Source of the DNA: an uncultured Burkholderiales bacterium
GTDB lineage: Bacteria > Pseudomonadota > Gammaproteobacteria > Burkholderiales > Burkholderiaceae_C
DNA length: 64,000 bases
Assembly (NCBI GenBank): GCA_937873395.1
Contig: CALMYH010000106.1
Location: 1 to 64,000, forward strand
Direction of reading: 5' to 3'
In this document: piece after piece, positions 1 through 13,741 of the stretch
How the letters are laid out: every line of letters starts with the position of its first letter
How positions within the stretch are numbered: position 1 is the first letter of the stretch
Program-made: the position numbers and the translations under genes
Notes under the pieces: generated by a model
What the model saw: only the letters and a program-made list of their open reading frames with translations
What the model was told of the DNA's origin: nothing
Database searches by the model: none

Positions 1-543
1 AGCATCGCACTCGTCGGCCTGCCCGGCAGTGGCAAGTCCACCGTCGGGCGCCAGCTGGCGCGGCGGCTGGGCTTGCCGTTTCTCGATTCCGACCAGGTGA
101 TCGAGCAACGCCTGGGCTGCAGCATCCGCCACTATTTCGAGCGCGAGGGGGAGGCGGCCTTTCGCGACCTGGAGGCGTCGGTCATCGACGAACTGACCCG
201 TTCCGGTGAGGGGGCGGTCCTCTCCACCGGGGGCGGGTCGGTGCTGCGCGAGGCCAACCGGATGCATCTGCGGCAGCGCTGCAAGGTCCTGTACCTGCGC
301 GCCACGCCGGAGGATCTGTACCGGCGCCTGCGGCACGACCGCAACCGGCCGCTGTTGCAGGTGGCCGACCCCCTGGCCAAACTCAAGGAGCTGTTCGCCG
401 AGCGGGACCCGCTCTACCGCGAAACCGCGCATTTTGTGCTGGACACCGGGCGGCCTTCGGTGGCCACCCTGGTCAACATGGTCTCCATGCAGCTGGAGCT
501 GGCGGGTGTGAGCCCGCCGCCCGTGCCACCCGCCGAGGGCTGA
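1..543 (+). CDS. aroK: Shikimate kinase, 5' end cut by the window edge
   Basis: Phosphorylates the 3-hydroxyl of shikimate with ATP in chorismate synthesis. The reading frame is open from base 1, so the start codon lies just left of the window; 180 residues are visible, close to the whole family length. The P-loop GLPGSGKST is at visible residues 6-14, the substrate aspartate region LDSDQVIE follows, the STGGGSV glycine loop is in the middle, and the lid arginines lie in RHDRNRPLL. The C-terminus carries a short proline-rich tail. aroB follows 32 bp downstream, the usual aroK-aroB pairing. Identification is firm; only the first few residues are missing. Confidence 0.96.
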   Translation, partial: SIALVGLPGSGKSTVGRQLARRLGLPFLDSDQVIEQRLGCSIRHYFEREGEAAFRDLEASVIDELTRSGEGAVLSTGGGSVLREANRMHLRQRCKVLYLRATPEDLYRRLRHDRNRPLLQVADPLAKLKELFAERDPLYRETAHFVLDTGRPSVATLVNMVSMQLELAGVSPPPVPPAEG

Positions 544-562
544 GCGTCCAGGCGCAGCGCGC

Positions 563-568
563 TACACT
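563..568 (+). promoter_or_regulatory. Possible -10 box (TACACT) just before aroB
   Basis: TACACT ends 7 nt before the aroB ATG and is followed by the GC-rich discriminator cgggcgc. The -35 match at 17 bp spacing (CTGAGC, 540-545) is poor. If used, transcription would start at or next to the ATG. aroB may equally be read only from the aroK transcript. Confidence 0.25.
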
Positions 569-575
569 CGGGCGC

Positions 576-1688
576 ATGGACACGCCCGTCATCTCTCCTC
601 CGGTCCTCATCGAACTCGGAGACCGCAGTTACGAGATCCGCATCGGTCCGGGTCTGCTGGAAGACCCGCATTCGCTGGAGGGCCTGCCCGCGGCCTCGTC
701 GGTGATGGTGGTGAGCAATGTGACCGTGGCGCCGCTGTATGCGGCCCGCCTGATGCGACTGCTGTGCACGCGTTTCCGCCAGGTGCACCTGGTCGAACTG
801 CCGGACGGCGAAGCCCACAAGGACTGGGGCAGCCTGAACCTCATCTTCGATGCGCTGCTGGCCCAGGCCTGCGACCGCAAGACCCTGCTGGTGGCCCTGG
901 GCGGGGGTGTGGTGGGCGACATGACCGGCTTTGCCGCCGCCTGCTACATGCGCGGTGTGCCCTTTGTGCAGGTGCCGACCACGCTGCTGGCCCAGGTCGA
1001 TTCGTCGGTGGGGGGCAAGACCGCCATCAACCACCCGCTGGGCAAGAACATGATCGGTGCCTTCTACCAGCCGCTGCGGGTGCTGTGTGACCTGGACACG
1101 CTGGACACGCTGCCCGAACGCGAACTCAGCGCCGGGCTGGCCGAGGTCATCAAGTACGGGCCCATCGCCGACATGGCTTTTCTGGACTGGATCGAGGACC
1201 ACATCGAGGCCTTGCGGCGGCGCGAGCCGGCAGCGCTGGCCCATGCGATCCGGCGCAGCTGCGAAATCAAGGCCGAGGTGGTGGGACAGGACGAAAAAGA
1301 GTCCGGCCTGCGGGCCATCCTGAACTTCGGCCACACCTTCGGTCACGCCATCGAGGCCGGCATGGGTTATGGCCAGTGGCTGCATGGCGAGGCGGTGGGT
1401 TGTGGCCTGGTGATGGCGGCCCGGCTGTCGCAGCGCCTGGGCCTGGTCGACGGGGCCTTTGTCGAGCGCCTGCGCACGCTGGTCCAGCGCGCGGGCCTGC
1501 CGGTGGTCGCGCCGGTGCTCGACCTGCAGGACAACGCGGCGCGTTACCTGGCGCTGATGCGGGTGGACAAGAAGGCCGAGGCGGGAGAAATCCGGTTCGT
1601 GCTGATCGACGGTCCCGGACGGGCGGTGGTGCGGGGCGCTCCCGACGCGCTGGTGGCCGAGGTGATCAACGACAGTTGCCGGGCCTGA
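576..1688 (+). CDS. aroB: 3-dehydroquinate synthase
   Basis: Converts DAHP to 3-dehydroquinate, the second step of the shikimate pathway, using NAD+ and a divalent metal (zinc or cobalt). The 370-residue length is normal. The NAD-binding glycine motif [13 protein letters not shown] lies near residue 110. The metal ligands typical of the family are visible as Glu in GLAEVIKYG, His in [11 protein letters not shown] and His in [10 protein letters not shown]. The [10 protein letters not shown] substrate loop is present. The stop codon overlaps the ATG of the next gene (TGATG), so aroB and dgt are probably translationally coupled. Confidence 0.97.
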   Translation: MDTPVISPPVLIELGDRSYEIRIGPGLLEDPHSLEGLPAASSVMVVSNVTVAPLYAARLMRLLCTRFRQVHLVELPDGEAHKDWGSLNLIFDALLAQACDRKTLLVALGGGVVGDMTGFAAACYMRGVPFVQVPTTLLAQVDSSVGGKTAINHPLGKNMIGAFYQPLRVLCDLDTLDTLPERELSAGLAEVIKYGPIADMAFLDWIEDHIEALRRREPAALAHAIRRSCEIKAEVVGQDEKESGLRAILNFGHTFGHAIEAGMGYGQWLHGEAVGCGLVMAARLSQRLGLVDGAFVERLRTLVQRAGLPVVAPVLDLQDNAARYLALMRVDKKAEAGEIRFVLIDGPGRAVVRGAPDALVAEVINDSCRA

Positions 1689-2878
1689 TGCCCCCGATGG
1701 ACGCGGCTCCACCGGGCCTGGCGCCCTGGGCCTGCCACCCGTCGCAAAGCCGGGGCAGGCGCTTTGCCGAGCCCGAGGCACCGACGCGCACCGCGTTCCA
1801 GCGCGACCGTGACCGCATCATCCACAGCACGGCCTTCCGCCGGCTGGTCTACAAGACGCAGGTGTTCCTCAACCACGAGGGCGACCTGTTCCGTACCCGC
1901 CTGACCCATTCGCTGGAGGTGGCCCAGCTCGGCCGCAGCATCGCCCGTTCGTTGCGGCTCAACGAGGACCTGGTGGAGGCCATTGCCCTGGCGCACGACC
2001 TGGGCCACACCCCGTTCGGCCACGCCGGCCAGGACGCGCTGCACGCCTGCCTGCAGGCGCTGGCCGGGGCCCCTGCAGACGACCCGGGTGCCCACACCTG
2101 GGGTTTCGAACACAACCTGCAGAGCCTTCGGGTGGTCGACGCGCTGGAAGAGCGCTACCCGGCCTTCGACGGCCTGAACCTGTGTTTCGAGACCCGCGAG
2201 GGCATTCTCAAGCACTGTTCGCGCGCCAATGCCGAGCGGCTGGAGGCGCGGGAGCCGGGCGGGGTGGCGGCGCGCTTCCTGCACGGCGGTTCGCCCTCGC
2301 TGGAGGCGCAGTTGTGCAACCTGGCCGACGCCATAGCCTACAACGCCCACGACATCGACGACGGCGTCCGCTCAGGGCTGCTGAGCATCGAGCAACTGGA
2401 GGAGGTGCCCCTGTTCGAGCGCTACCGCCGGCAGGCGTTGCAGGCCCATCCGCATCTGCAAGGGCGGCGCCTGCTGTTCGAATCGATCCGTCTCATGCTC
2501 AGCGACCAGGTCTATGACGTCATCGACGCCACGCGCCAGCAGCTGCAGTCCAGTGGCGTGGGCAGTGTGGACGAGGTGCGCCAGGCCGGACCGTTGGTTG
2601 GCTTCAGCACCAACATGCGGCAGGCGTCCCGTGTGCTCAAGCAGTTCCTGTTCCGTTCGCTCTATCGCCATCCGCAGGTGGTGGACACCACCGACCGCGC
2701 GCGCCAGGTGGTCAGCGAGCTGTTCGGCTTCTACATGGAGCGCCCCCACGAGTTGCCGCCGGCCCACGCCCGCCAGCCGTTGCGGGCCCGGGCCGTGGCG
2801 GACTACATTGCGGGCATGACCGACCGTTTTGCCATCCGCGAGCACCAGCGCCTCAGCGGGCGCGTGCTTTTTCCCTGA
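1688..2878 (+). CDS. dgt: dGTPase-like HD-domain triphosphohydrolase
   Basis: Predicted to hydrolyse dNTPs to deoxynucleoside and triphosphate. The start is the ATG overlapping the aroB stop (TGATG), giving 396 residues; ATG 1697 is an alternative. The frame is open further upstream, but that part lies inside aroB and is not plausible. HD-family metal ligands are visible: His74 in RLTHSLEVAQ and His103-Asp104 in ALAHDLGHTPFGHAG, with a later Asp in NAHDIDDG. The N-terminal FQRDRDRIIHSTAFRRL segment is typical of the dGTPase-like subfamily. The next gene starts 7 bp downstream. Confidence 0.93.
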   Translation: MPPMDAAPPGLAPWACHPSQSRGRRFAEPEAPTRTAFQRDRDRIIHSTAFRRLVYKTQVFLNHEGDLFRTRLTHSLEVAQLGRSIARSLRLNEDLVEAIALAHDLGHTPFGHAGQDALHACLQALAGAPADDPGAHTWGFEHNLQSLRVVDALEERYPAFDGLNLCFETREGILKHCSRANAERLEAREPGGVAARFLHGGSPSLEAQLCNLADAIAYNAHDIDDGVRSGLLSIEQLEEVPLFERYRRQALQAHPHLQGRRLLFESIRLMLSDQVYDVIDATRQQLQSSGVGSVDEVRQAGPLVGFSTNMRQASRVLKQFLFRSLYRHPQVVDTTDRARQVVSELFGFYMERPHELPPAHARQPLRARAVADYIAGMTDRFAIREHQRLSGRVLFP

Positions 2879-2885
2879 AGCAGGC

Positions 2886-4103
2886 GTGTCGGCCGCAGCC
2901 CATCCATCGAGCGACGAGCGGACGGCCGCCCGGCAGGCGCTGGTCGTGGTGGCCGTGGGCGTGTGTTGTGCCCTGCACGTGGGCAAATTGCCGGCGGCCA
3001 TACCGGCGCTGCAGTCGGCGCTGGGTCTGGGTCTGGTGCCAGCCGGGTTCCTGCTGTCGTTGGTGCAACTGGCGGGCATGACGCTCGGACTCTGGGTAGG
3101 TCTGGCGGCCGACCGGCTGGGCCCGCGCCGGGTGATGCTGGTGGGTCTGTGCCTGCTGGCGGCGGGCAGTGCCCTGGGGGCGCTGGCGCCCGGTGTCGGT
3201 GCGCTGCTGGCGACGCGGGTGCTGGAGGGCCTGGGTTTTCTGCTGGCGGTGCTGCCGGCCCCGGGTCTCCTGCGACGGTGCGTGCAACACCCGCCCACGC
3301 TGGCGCGCGCGCTGGGCTGGTGGGGTGCCTACATGCCGGTGGGCATGGCGCTGGCCTTGCTGGGCGGCACGGCGCTGATCGCCTGGGTCGGTTGGCGCGG
3401 GCTGTGGCTGCTGCTGGCCCTGCTGAGTCTGGCGGCGGCGCTGGCGCTCAGGCGCTGGGTGCCGGTGGAAACCGATGCTCCCGCCGCCGCCGAGTCGCCC
3501 GCGGGCATCGGCGCGCGTTTGCGGCGCACCCTCACGGCGCCGGCGCCCATGCTGCTCGCCTTGGCGTTTTTCTGCTACTCGGGCCAGTGGCTGGCGGTGG
3601 TGGGTTTCCTTCCCACCATTTATGCCGAGGCCGGGCTTGGCGGTGCCGTGGCGGGTGCGCTGGCGGCGCTGGTGGCGGGCATCAACATGACCGGGAACAT
3701 CGCCTCGGGGCGGCTGGTGGCGCGCGGGGTCCGCCCCGGCGTCCTGCTGGCGGCGGGTTATGCGGTGATGGGGCTGGGCGCCTGGGTGACCTTTGCCGCG
3801 TCGGGCATGCCCTGGTTGCAGCTGCTGGCGGTGCTGGTGTTCTCCAGCGTGGGTGGACTGATTCCGGGGACGCTTTTCGGGCTGGCGGTGGTGCTGGCCC
3901 CGGGCCGGGACACCGTGTCCACGACGGTGGGCTGGATGCAGCAATGGTCCTCGCTCGGGCAGTTCGTCGGACCGCCGCTGGTGGCCTGGCTTGCCACGCG
4001 GGTGGGCGGCTGGCACTGGACCTGGGTGCTGACCGGTCTGGCGTCGCTGTGTGGCCTCTGGCTGGCCTGGCGCCTGCAGTCGGCGTGGTCGGCCAGCCGA
4101 TAA
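2886..4103 (+). CDS. MFS transporter, CynX/NimT-like
   Basis: A 405-residue, very hydrophobic protein with about twelve predicted membrane segments and the MFS loop signature GLAADRLGPRRVML after the second segment. I chose GTG 2886, 7 bp after dgt; ATG 2829 lies inside dgt and would add a non-hydrophobic leader. The gene is GC-rich and in line with its neighbours. The fold resembles the CynX/NimT (cyanate/nitroimidazole) branch of MFS, but the substrate cannot be read from sequence. Co-transcription with aroKB-dgt is likely from spacing. Confidence 0.82.
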   Translation: MSAAAHPSSDERTAARQALVVVAVGVCCALHVGKLPAAIPALQSALGLGLVPAGFLLSLVQLAGMTLGLWVGLAADRLGPRRVMLVGLCLLAAGSALGALAPGVGALLATRVLEGLGFLLAVLPAPGLLRRCVQHPPTLARALGWWGAYMPVGMALALLGGTALIAWVGWRGLWLLLALLSLAAALALRRWVPVETDAPAAAESPAGIGARLRRTLTAPAPMLLALAFFCYSGQWLAVVGFLPTIYAEAGLGGAVAGALAALVAGINMTGNIASGRLVARGVRPGVLLAAGYAVMGLGAWVTFAASGMPWLQLLAVLVFSSVGGLIPGTLFGLAVVLAPGRDTVSTTVGWMQQWSSLGQFVGPPLVAWLATRVGGWHWTWVLTGLASLCGLWLAWRLQSAWSASR

Positions 4104-4179
4104 ACTCGGGTGCCCGGCCGGGGAGGCATGGTTCCACCGGTGCCAGCCAGGAGAGTCGGGACATCACGGGAGAAGAAGC

Positions 4180-4830
4180 ATGAGTTTCCTCAATCAGCTC
4201 AAGGAACAGGCGCAGTCGCTGAAGTCGCAACAGGATGCCCAGAGTCAGGATGTGATGACCAACGCTGCCGCCACCAATGCGGCCTGCCAGCGCGTCTGGC
4301 ACTATCTGGAAGACCTGCGGCGGCAGCTGAATGTGATCGAGCCGCCGGCGGCGCCCCTGAGCCTGGACGGAAAACAGGTCTGGCCGGCGATGAAGCAGAC
4401 CGACTTCCACTTCGATGCGCGCAAGAAGCTGCTGCGCGACAAGGAGGTGTACGACTATCTGGCCTTGGGCTGGCGCTTGGTGCCGGCGGCGCGGGTGGGC
4501 GACGGCCGTGCCCAGGTCAAGGTGAATTTCCCGCCCGACCTGGAGCGTGTGGAAAGGCGCCTTCGGGCGGGCCATGTGCCCCACGAACGGCAGGAGCTGC
4601 GCCATCCCGAGACCAACGGGCTGCTGGCCATCGTTTTTGATTTCGAACTGGCCGCCCGGGCCAGCGTCATGGTCACGGCCGAGCACGAGCAGGCCCAGCT
4701 GCTGTTCCGGCTGGCCGCGGTCAACGGGCTGGAGGTTGTGAGCACTCGCTATCGGGCTGAGCAAGTCAATTCGACGGTGCTCGATGAACTGGCGAAGCTG
4801 ATCGTGGGGCAACCCAGCCGGTTCCTCTGA
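4180..4830 (+). CDS. Conserved-looking hypothetical protein
   Basis: A soluble 216-residue protein that I cannot assign to a family. The ATG is preceded by a purine-rich stretch (gggagaagaagc). The N-terminus (SFLNQLKEQAQSLKSQQ) is polar and probably helical or coiled-coil; the rest is mixed alpha/beta with no transmembrane segment, signal peptide or recognisable catalytic motif. Codon use and GC content match the neighbours, so it looks like a real gene. Proteins of this kind occur as uncharacterised members in Comamonadaceae (memory only). Confidence 0.75.
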   Translation: MSFLNQLKEQAQSLKSQQDAQSQDVMTNAAATNAACQRVWHYLEDLRRQLNVIEPPAAPLSLDGKQVWPAMKQTDFHFDARKKLLRDKEVYDYLALGWRLVPAARVGDGRAQVKVNFPPDLERVERRLRAGHVPHERQELRHPETNGLLAIVFDFELAARASVMVTAEHEQAQLLFRLAAVNGLEVVSTRYRAEQVNSTVLDELAKLIVGQPSRFL

Positions 4831-4879
4831 GGCCGCGCCCGCCCGTCCGGCCTTTCGGCATTCACCTCTTCTCTGCGCC

Positions 4880-5569
4880 ATGGCCCGTCTTCCACGCCTC
4901 ACCGTTGCGGGGTTGCCGCACCATGTGATCCAGCGTGGCAACAACGGGCAGGCGGTTTTCGTCGACGACACCGATCGCGAGCTGATGCTCTCCCTGATGG
5001 CCGACTATGCCCGTCAGTTCCAGGTGGCCATCCACGCCTACCTGTTGCTGGACAACCGTGTGCAGCTGCTGCTGACGCCGGCCAAGACGGACGGGCTGGC
5101 GGGCTTCATGCAGGCGGTGGGCAGGCGCTATGTCCGGCTCTTCAACGACCGTCACGCACGCACCGGCACCCTTTGGGAGGGTCGCTACCGTTCCACGGTG
5201 CTGGAGCCCGAGAGCCACCTGTTGCCCTGCATGGTCCACATGGACCTGGGCCCGGTCCGGGCCGGGCTGGTCGACCGCGCGGAGCACTACCCCTGGTCCA
5301 GCCACCGGCACCACATCGGACAGGCGCCGGACCGGCTGATCACGCCGCATCCCTTGTGGTGGACCTTGGGCAACACACCCTTCGCACGGGAGATGGCGTA
5401 CGCCGAATTGGTGCGCGAAGGCGTCGGGGTGTCCCAAGGTGAGGCGCTGATGCAGGCCACGCTGCACGGCTGGGCTCTGGGCTCTTCCGCGTTTGTGGCC
5501 GCGCTGCAGAAGCAGACCCCCCGCCGGGTCGGTCCCCTGCGCCCGGGCAGGCCCCCGCGGCGCGCTTAG
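4880..5569 (+). CDS. RAYT-type Y1 transposase with HUH histidines replaced
   Basis: A 229-residue member of the Y1 (REP-associated tyrosine transposase) superfamily. Family landmarks are intact: the N-terminal PHHVIQRGNNGQ strand, GRRYVRLFNDRH with the candidate nucleophilic Tyr, LWEGRYRS, and LITPHPLWWTLGNTPFAREMAY. The metal-binding HUH motif, normally NHxHLLL, reads DNRVQLLL here, so both histidines are changed (to Arg and Gln). Metal-dependent DNA nicking should therefore be lost or altered although the frame is uninterrupted. I see no terminal repeats or target duplications. An AT-rich, REP-like remnant lies just downstream, then gltB. Confidence 0.88.
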   Translation: MARLPRLTVAGLPHHVIQRGNNGQAVFVDDTDRELMLSLMADYARQFQVAIHAYLLLDNRVQLLLTPAKTDGLAGFMQAVGRRYVRLFNDRHARTGTLWEGRYRSTVLEPESHLLPCMVHMDLGPVRAGLVDRAEHYPWSSHRHHIGQAPDRLITPHPLWWTLGNTPFAREMAYAELVREGVGVSQGEALMQATLHGWALGSSAFVAALQKQTPRRVGPLRPGRPPRRA

Positions 5570-5633
5570 GCTTTTCGGCACCGGAGCCGCCCGCAGGCCG
5601 ATCCGCGCAGAAATTTTTAAGACCTTCTTGATA

Positions 5634-5687
5634 TGTCCCCAATTAAAACTCGTTCTTCATTTCGTTGGATAAATATGTATCTGACCC
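5634..5687. repeat. REP-like AT-rich remnant beside the transposase
   Basis: A conspicuously AT-rich stretch in an otherwise GC-rich region holds TGTCCCC (5634-5640) and TCTGACCC (5680-5687). These short tags (GGGGACA and GGGTCAGA on the minus strand) are of the kind often seen near RAYT genes in proteobacteria. No full hairpin is visible. Possibly the decayed cognate repeat of the adjacent transposase. Confidence 0.35.
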
Positions 5688-5699
5688 TATTTATTCTTC

Positions 5700-5728
5700 T
5701 TGGCATTGTTGTTGCAGTGCACTAGACT
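5700..5728 (+). promoter_or_regulatory. Candidate sigma-70 promoter of gltBD
   Basis: TTGGCA (5700-5705), a 17-bp spacer, then TAGACT (5723-5728), about 47 bp before the gltB ATG. This is the best sigma-70-like pair in the intergenic region. It overlaps the end of the AT-rich block next to the transposase. Confidence 0.5.
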
Positions 5729-5774
5729 TGCTTTCCGCCATTTCCCACCCGAGCCAACCCACGAAGGACGCGCC

Positions 5775-10505
<4,731 letters not shown>

Positions 10506-10535
10506 GTACAACGCAGACCCACGCAGGAATCCATC

Positions 10536-12017
10536 ATGGGAAAAGTCACCGGCTTCATGGAGTACGAGCGCGTCGAGGAGGGCTACAAGCCGGTCTCCGA
10601 GCGCCTGAAGCACCACAAGGAATTCGTCGTCGGACTCGATGACGCACAGGCCAAGGTCCAGGGCGCCCGCTGCATGGACTGCGGTACACCGTTCTGCAAC
10701 AGCGGTTGTCCGGTCAACAACATCATTCCGGACTTCAACGATCTGGTCTACCAGGGCGACTGGAAGAACGCAATCACGGTGCTTCACAGCACCAACAACT
10801 TCCCCGAGTTCACCGGCCGCATCTGCCCCGCCCCGTGCGAGGCGGCCTGCACCCTCAACATCAACAACGACCCGGTGGGCATCAAGTCGATCGAGCACGC
10901 CATCATCGACCGTGCCTGGGCCGAAGGCTGGGTGCAGCCGCAGCCGCCGCGCCACAAGACCGGCAAAAAGGTCGCGGTGATTGGCTCCGGTCCGGCAGGG
11001 CTGGCCGCGGCGCAGCAGCTCGCCCGGGCCGGACACGATGTCACGGTGTTCGAAAAGAACAGCCGCATCGGTGGTCTGTTGCGTTACGGCATCCCGGACT
11101 TCAAGATGGAGAAGTCCCACATCGACCGCCGGGTCGAGCAGATGGAGGCCGAAGGTGTGGTGTTCAGGACCGGCACGCTGATCGGTGCCTGGCCCGCCGA
11201 CAGCAAGGTCACCAACGACGCCAGCACGGTGATCGCCGCCGACGAGCTCAAGGCCCAGTTCGACGCCGTGCTGCTGTGTGGCGGATCGGAGCAGAGCCGG
11301 GACCTGCCGGTGCCCGGTCGCGAACTGGAGGGGGTCCATTTCGCCATGGAATTCCTGCCGATGCAGAACAAGCTCATCGCCGGGGGAACGCCCGGGGGCC
11401 GGATCCGGCCCGACGGAAAGCACGTGCGCGGTGGGGGGGGCGGGGCCCCTGGTCCGGGGTGGGTGGGCCCCGGCCCCCGCCACGGGGCCTTGAGCGTCAC
11501 GCAGTTCGAGCTGATGCCGCAGCCCCCCGAGCAGGAGGACAAGCCCCTGGTCTGGCCTTACTGGCCCCTGAAGCTGCGCACCAGCTCCAGCCACGAAGAA
11601 AGTGCCGAGAAAGGCTTGCTCAAGCGCGAGTTTGCCATCTCGACCAAGGCCTTTGTGGGCAAAAACGGCAAGCTCACCGGCCTCAAGACCGTGCACGTCG
11701 AGTTCAAGGACGGCAAGTTCGTGGAGGTGCCGGGCTCGGAGAAGGAATACCCGGCCGACCTGGTGCTGCTGGCGATGGGCTTCGTCAACCCGGTGGCCAC
11801 GGTGCTCGACGCTTTCGGTGTCGAAAAGGATGGCCGTGGCAATGCCAAGGCCTCGACCGAGTTCACCGGCGGATACGCCACCAGTGTCGACAAGGTGTTC
11901 GCCGCCGGCGACATGCGCCGTGGCCAGTCGCTGGTCGTCTGGGCGATTCGCGAGGGTCGCCAGGCGGCGCGCGCCGTGGACGAGTACCTGATGGGCTATT
12001 CCGACCTGCCACGCTGA
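10536..12017 (+). CDS. gltD: Glutamate synthase, small subunit, with an aberrant GC-rich segment
   Basis: Oxidises NADPH through FAD and passes electrons via 4Fe-4S clusters to GltB. It has 493 residues. N-terminal cluster cysteines are in [13 protein letters not shown] and CPAPCEAAC; the first Rossmann motif [14 protein letters not shown] binds FAD. The second Rossmann motif, normally like VVVIGGGDTGSDCVGTSNRHG, is replaced at residues 298-315 by an in-frame Gly/Pro/Arg-rich run encoded by nearly pure G/C (11427-11480). Sequence on both sides is canonical and the frame is kept, so base-calling or assembly error is the simplest explanation; a true mutant would be impaired in NADPH binding. 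Confidence 0.95.
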   Translation: MGKVTGFMEYERVEEGYKPVSERLKHHKEFVVGLDDAQAKVQGARCMDCGTPFCNSGCPVNNIIPDFNDLVYQGDWKNAITVLHSTNNFPEFTGRICPAPCEAACTLNINNDPVGIKSIEHAIIDRAWAEGWVQPQPPRHKTGKKVAVIGSGPAGLAAAQQLARAGHDVTVFEKNSRIGGLLRYGIPDFKMEKSHIDRRVEQMEAEGVVFRTGTLIGAWPADSKVTNDASTVIAADELKAQFDAVLLCGGSEQSRDLPVPGRELEGVHFAMEFLPMQNKLIAGGTPGGRIRPDGKHVRGGGGGAPGPGWVGPGPRHGALSVTQFELMPQPPEQEDKPLVWPYWPLKLRTSSSHEESAEKGLLKREFAISTKAFVGKNGKLTGLKTVHVEFKDGKFVEVPGSEKEYPADLVLLAMGFVNPVATVLDAFGVEKDGRGNAKASTEFTGGYATSVDKVFAAGDMRRGQSLVVWAIREGRQAARAVDEYLMGYSDLPR

Positions 12018-12067
12018 GCCGGCCACGCCGGGCGGGGCGGTGCTGCGGCCCGATGTGTGGGGGTGCC

Positions 12068-12083
12068 GGGTCTTTGCAGACCC
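12068..12083 (+). terminator. Short hairpin after gltD
   Basis: GGGTCT, loop TTGC, AGACCC: a perfect 6-bp stem 50 bp after gltD and about 55 bp before mlaF. No U-tract follows, so termination is doubtful; it may only mark the operon boundary. Confidence 0.3.
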
Positions 12084-12137
12084 AAAGCATTAGGGATTTA
12101 CCCGCATGCGACAATGCGGATCCTTCGAAGCTGTCCC

Positions 12138-12953
12138 ATGAGCACCACGCCATTCATCGAGATCGATCATGTCACCTTCGGCTACGACAGCCGCAGGACG
12201 ATCCTGAACGACATCTCCCTGAGCTTTGCCCGCGGCAAGGTCACGGCCGTGCTCGGCGGCTCGGGTTGCGGCAAGACCACCTTGCTGCGACTGATCGGGG
12301 GCGTCCACGCCGCCGACAGCGGCCGGGTGGTTTTTGATGGCGAAGTGATCGACACCCGGAACAAGCAGCAACTGTTCCGTCTGCGCCGGCGTTTGGGGAT
12401 GCTGTTCCAGTTCGGTGCCCTGTTCACCGACCTGTCGGTGTTCGACAACGTGGCCTTTCCCTTGCGCGAGATGACCGACCTGCCCGAGCCGCTCATCCGC
12501 GACATCGTGCTCATGAAGCTGCACGCCGTCGGCCTCCGTGGCGCGGCCGGATTGCGCATCAGCGAGGTTTCGGGCGGCATGGCCCGGCGCATCGCCCTGG
12601 CGCGCGCGATTGCACTCGACCCCGAACTCATCATGTACGACGAGCCGTTTGCCGGACTGGATCTGGTGTCCATGGGTGTGACGGCCAAGCTGATCCGCAC
12701 CCTGACCGATGTCACGGGTGCCACCACCCTGCTGATCTCGCACGACGTGCCGCAGTGCATGGCCATCAGCGACTGGGTGGTCCTGATGGCGACCGGAGGC
12801 CGGGTGGTGGCCGAAGGCACGCCCGAACAACTCATGTCCAGCCAGGACCCGGAAGTGCGGCAGTTCGTGCGCGGTGAACCGGACGGTCCGATCCGGTTCC
12901 ACTACCCGGCCCCCGAGGTGAGCGAAGATTTCGGCCCGCGGAGGCGCGCATGA
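12138..12953 (+). CDS. mlaF: Phospholipid ABC transporter ATPase
   Basis: ATPase of the MlaFEDB inner-membrane complex that moves phospholipid between inner membrane and the periplasmic carrier MlaC. From ATG 12138 it has 271 residues. Walker A GGSGCGKTT is at residues 40-48, Q-loop in MLFQFGALF, signature as EVSGGMARR, Walker B and D-loop LIMYDEPFAGLD, switch His in LISHDV. The LFQFGALFTDLSVFDNV segment is typical of the Mkl/MlaF branch. The last bases overlap mlaE (ATGA). Confidence 0.95.
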   Translation: MSTTPFIEIDHVTFGYDSRRTILNDISLSFARGKVTAVLGGSGCGKTTLLRLIGGVHAADSGRVVFDGEVIDTRNKQQLFRLRRRLGMLFQFGALFTDLSVFDNVAFPLREMTDLPEPLIRDIVLMKLHAVGLRGAAGLRISEVSGGMARRIALARAIALDPELIMYDEPFAGLDLVSMGVTAKLIRTLTDVTGATTLLISHDVPQCMAISDWVVLMATGGRVVAEGTPEQLMSSQDPEVRQFVRGEPDGPIRFHYPAPEVSEDFGPRRRA

Positions 12954-13729
12954 AGCCGCTGCAGTGGCTGGGTGCTCGCAGCCTCGACATCCTGTCCCGA
13001 TGGGGGCATGGAGCGCTGTTTTTCCTTGACCTGCTCAAGGCGACCCCGGCGGCTTTCCGCCGCTTCGGTCTTGTGGTGGTCCAGATTCACGCCATCGGCA
13101 ACCGCTCCCTCGTGATCATCCTGGCATCGGGGCTGGCGGTCGGTTTCGTGCTGGCGCTGCAGATGTACTATGCCCTGTCGACCTACGGTGCGGCCGAGTC
13201 GCTGGGCTTGATCGTCAACCTGGCCCTGGTCAGGGAACTGGGGCCGGTGGTCACGGCCCTGCTGTTTGCCGGGCGTGCCGGCACCTCGCTGACGGCCGAG
13301 ATCGGCCTGATGAAAGCCGGCGAGCAGATCGCGGCCATGGAGCTGATGGCGATCGACCCGCGCCAGCGGGTGCTGGCGCCCCGGTTCCTGGCCGGATGCC
13401 TGTCCATGCCCTTGCTGGCCGCGCTGTTCTCGGCCATCGGCATCCTGGGTGCATGGGTGGTGGCGGTGGGGCTGATCGGCATCGACGCCGGCAATTTCTG
13501 GTCGATCCAGCAAAACGGCGTCGATGTCTGGCGCGACGTCGGCAATGGCGTCATCAAGAGCGTGGTGTTCGGCGTCATCTGCACCGCGGTGGCCCTCTAC
13601 CAGGGCTATGAAACCGAGGCCACGCCCGAAGGGGTGGCCTATGCCACTACCCGCACGGTGGTGACCGCCTCGCTGGGTGTGCTGGCCATGGACTTCATCC
13701 TCACGGCCCTGATGTTTTCGACGCCCTGA
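12950..13729 (+). CDS. mlaE: Phospholipid ABC transporter permease
   Basis: The MlaE/YrbE permease, 259 residues, starting in the ATGA overlap with mlaF. Hydrophobic segments fill most of the chain. The conserved MlaE stretch is visible as LVRELGPVVTALLFAGRAGTSLTAEIGLMKAGEQIAAM in shorter pieces (LVRELGPVVTALL, then GRAGTSLTAEIGLMK). It forms the membrane core with MlaF, MlaD and MlaB. Normal length and no anomalies. Confidence 0.95.
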   Translation: MKPLQWLGARSLDILSRWGHGALFFLDLLKATPAAFRRFGLVVVQIHAIGNRSLVIILASGLAVGFVLALQMYYALSTYGAAESLGLIVNLALVRELGPVVTALLFAGRAGTSLTAEIGLMKAGEQIAAMELMAIDPRQRVLAPRFLAGCLSMPLLAALFSAIGILGAWVVAVGLIGIDAGNFWSIQQNGVDVWRDVGNGVIKSVVFGVICTAVALYQGYETEATPEGVAYATTRTVVTASLGVLAMDFILTALMFSTP

Positions 13730-13741
13730 CAGGGAACTGCC

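Noticed and set aside
2829..2885. Upstream ATG for the MFS transporter
   Set aside because: Lies inside dgt and adds a Ser/Ala-rich non-hydrophobic leader; GTG 2886 is better placed.
4880..5690. Complete insertion sequence around the Y1 transposase
   Set aside because: No terminal inverted repeats, no hairpin ends and no target duplication are visible; only a decayed repeat-like block.
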